Source: Pseudomonadota bacterium (GTDB lineage Bacteria > Pseudomonadota > Alphaproteobacteria > Rhizobiales > Xanthobacteraceae). From it: a stretch of 5,072 nt of DNA. Made by a program: the position numbers and the translations under genes. The stretch spans positions 1 to 5,072 of the forward strand of contig JAEZMT010000319.1 in NCBI GenBank assembly GCA_023442085.1, read 5' to 3'. This document shows, one piece after another, positions 4,668 through 5,072 of this stretch (position 1 is the stretch's first letter; every line of letters starts with the position of its first letter). The notes beneath the pieces are model-generated. The model was not told where the DNA came from. It searched no databases and was given only the letters and a program-made list of their open reading frames with translations.

Positions 4668-5072
4668 TCAGAACGGACGGAACACCGCCCGCACGAGGTC
4701 CAGGGTGCGGCACGCCGCCTTGTCGTTCGGATCGGCCATGAGGCGCTGCATGGCGTCAAAGGTCTGCCCGGCGAGCAGGCCGCGCCAGCTGGTGCGGGAG
4801 GGGGGCGGCAGGGCGTGATGGCGCAGGCCGGGCTTGAGCGTGCCGTCGATCTCCGCGAAGCTTTCGGCGGACAGCTGCGGCCACGGCTCGCCAAGCTGCC
4901 GCGCGGCGCGGTCCATGGTGCCGCGCCAGTCCGCCATCAGGCCGTCGAAGGAGATAACGGTGCGCGGCATCCCGCGCGTCGCGATCTCCGAATCGAGCGT
5001 GTAGCGCAGCCAGATGCCGAGCCCCTTGCCGAGATCGAACTTGTCACGCTTGGTGATGGAGGCCGCCACCTC
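4668..5072 (-). CDS. Sulfotransferase-family protein, C-terminal fragment (5' end outside window)
   Basis: The frame is open to the right edge, and the GTG codon at 5069 is preceded in frame by a Glu codon, so it is probably an internal Val. The 134 visible residues contain GIWLRYTLDSEIATRG, then RTVISFDGLMADWRGTMDRA, then QLGEPWPQL and an EIDGTLKPGLRHH segment. This order (a helix, 'R-x-x-x-x-[SY]-[YF]-[ED]-x-L-x-A-D-W', a short Leu/Gly/Trp-Pro turn, then 'EID...L.P.LRHH') resembles the C-terminal part of bacterial sulfotransferase-like proteins, often found with glycosyltransferases in polysaccharide loci. The PAPS-binding 5'-phosphosulfate loop would be in the missing N-terminal part, so activity cannot be assessed. 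The acceptor would probably be a surface glycan, by inference. The stop lies 88 nt upstream of the AI-2E-family gene on the same strand. The alternative is another uncharacterised P-loop or glycan-related protein. Confidence 0.55.
   Translation of the reverse strand, partial: EVAASITKRDKFDLGKGLGIWLRYTLDSEIATRGMPRTVISFDGLMADWRGTMDRAARQLGEPWPQLSAESFAEIDGTLKPGLRHHALPPPSRTSWRGLLAGQTFDAMQRLMADPNDKAACRTLDLVRAVFRPF

Overview
The window is GC-rich (most third codon positions are G or C) and densely coding. Its protein set looks like a chromosomal housekeeping region of an alphaproteobacterium. QueF, enolase and the DUF1835 protein all read like Hyphomicrobiales versions, and a Xanthobacteraceae-type host (Xanthobacter, Azorhizobium or Ancylobacter) is my best guess from memory of such proteins. 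The genus is inference. I see no insertion sequence, phage gene, CRISPR array, tRNA or rRNA.

Layout, left to right. (1) The 3' end of a plus-strand gene for a 3-hydroxyacyl-CoA dehydrogenase-like protein runs in from the left edge and stops at 337. (2) A strong bidirectional intrinsic terminator (350-391) and a perfect 18-bp palindrome (407-424) lie between it and the convergent enolase gene. (3) eno (433-1716, minus strand) is complete. (4) A divergent intergenic region of 270 bp (1717-1986) holds short palindromes and candidate promoters for eno and for queF. (5) queF (1987-2439, plus strand) encodes the nitrile reductase of queuosine synthesis. (6) After 100 bp comes a complete DUF1835-family gene of unknown function (2540-3550, plus strand), possibly in the same transcript as queF. 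(7) Only 15 bp after its stop lies the stop of a convergent AI-2E/PerM-family membrane protein gene (3566-4579, minus strand). (8) Upstream of that, on the same strand, is the 3' end of a gene that looks like a sulfotransferase-family protein (4668-5072), cut by the right edge.

The genes do not form one pathway. Enolase serves glycolysis and gluconeogenesis, QueF makes preQ1 for tRNA modification, the dehydrogenase fragment suggests acyl-CoA or carnitine-type metabolism, and the AI-2E-family protein is an inner-membrane transporter of uncertain substrate. The least understood element is the DUF1835 protein, whose C-terminal half looks to me like a possible winged-helix fold followed by a conserved-looking LGGT...WRYD tail. 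I found no convincing new multi-gene system. The items most worth a second look are that protein, the ESFPDSDP tail on the dehydrogenase, and the palindromes in the eno-queF intergenic region.
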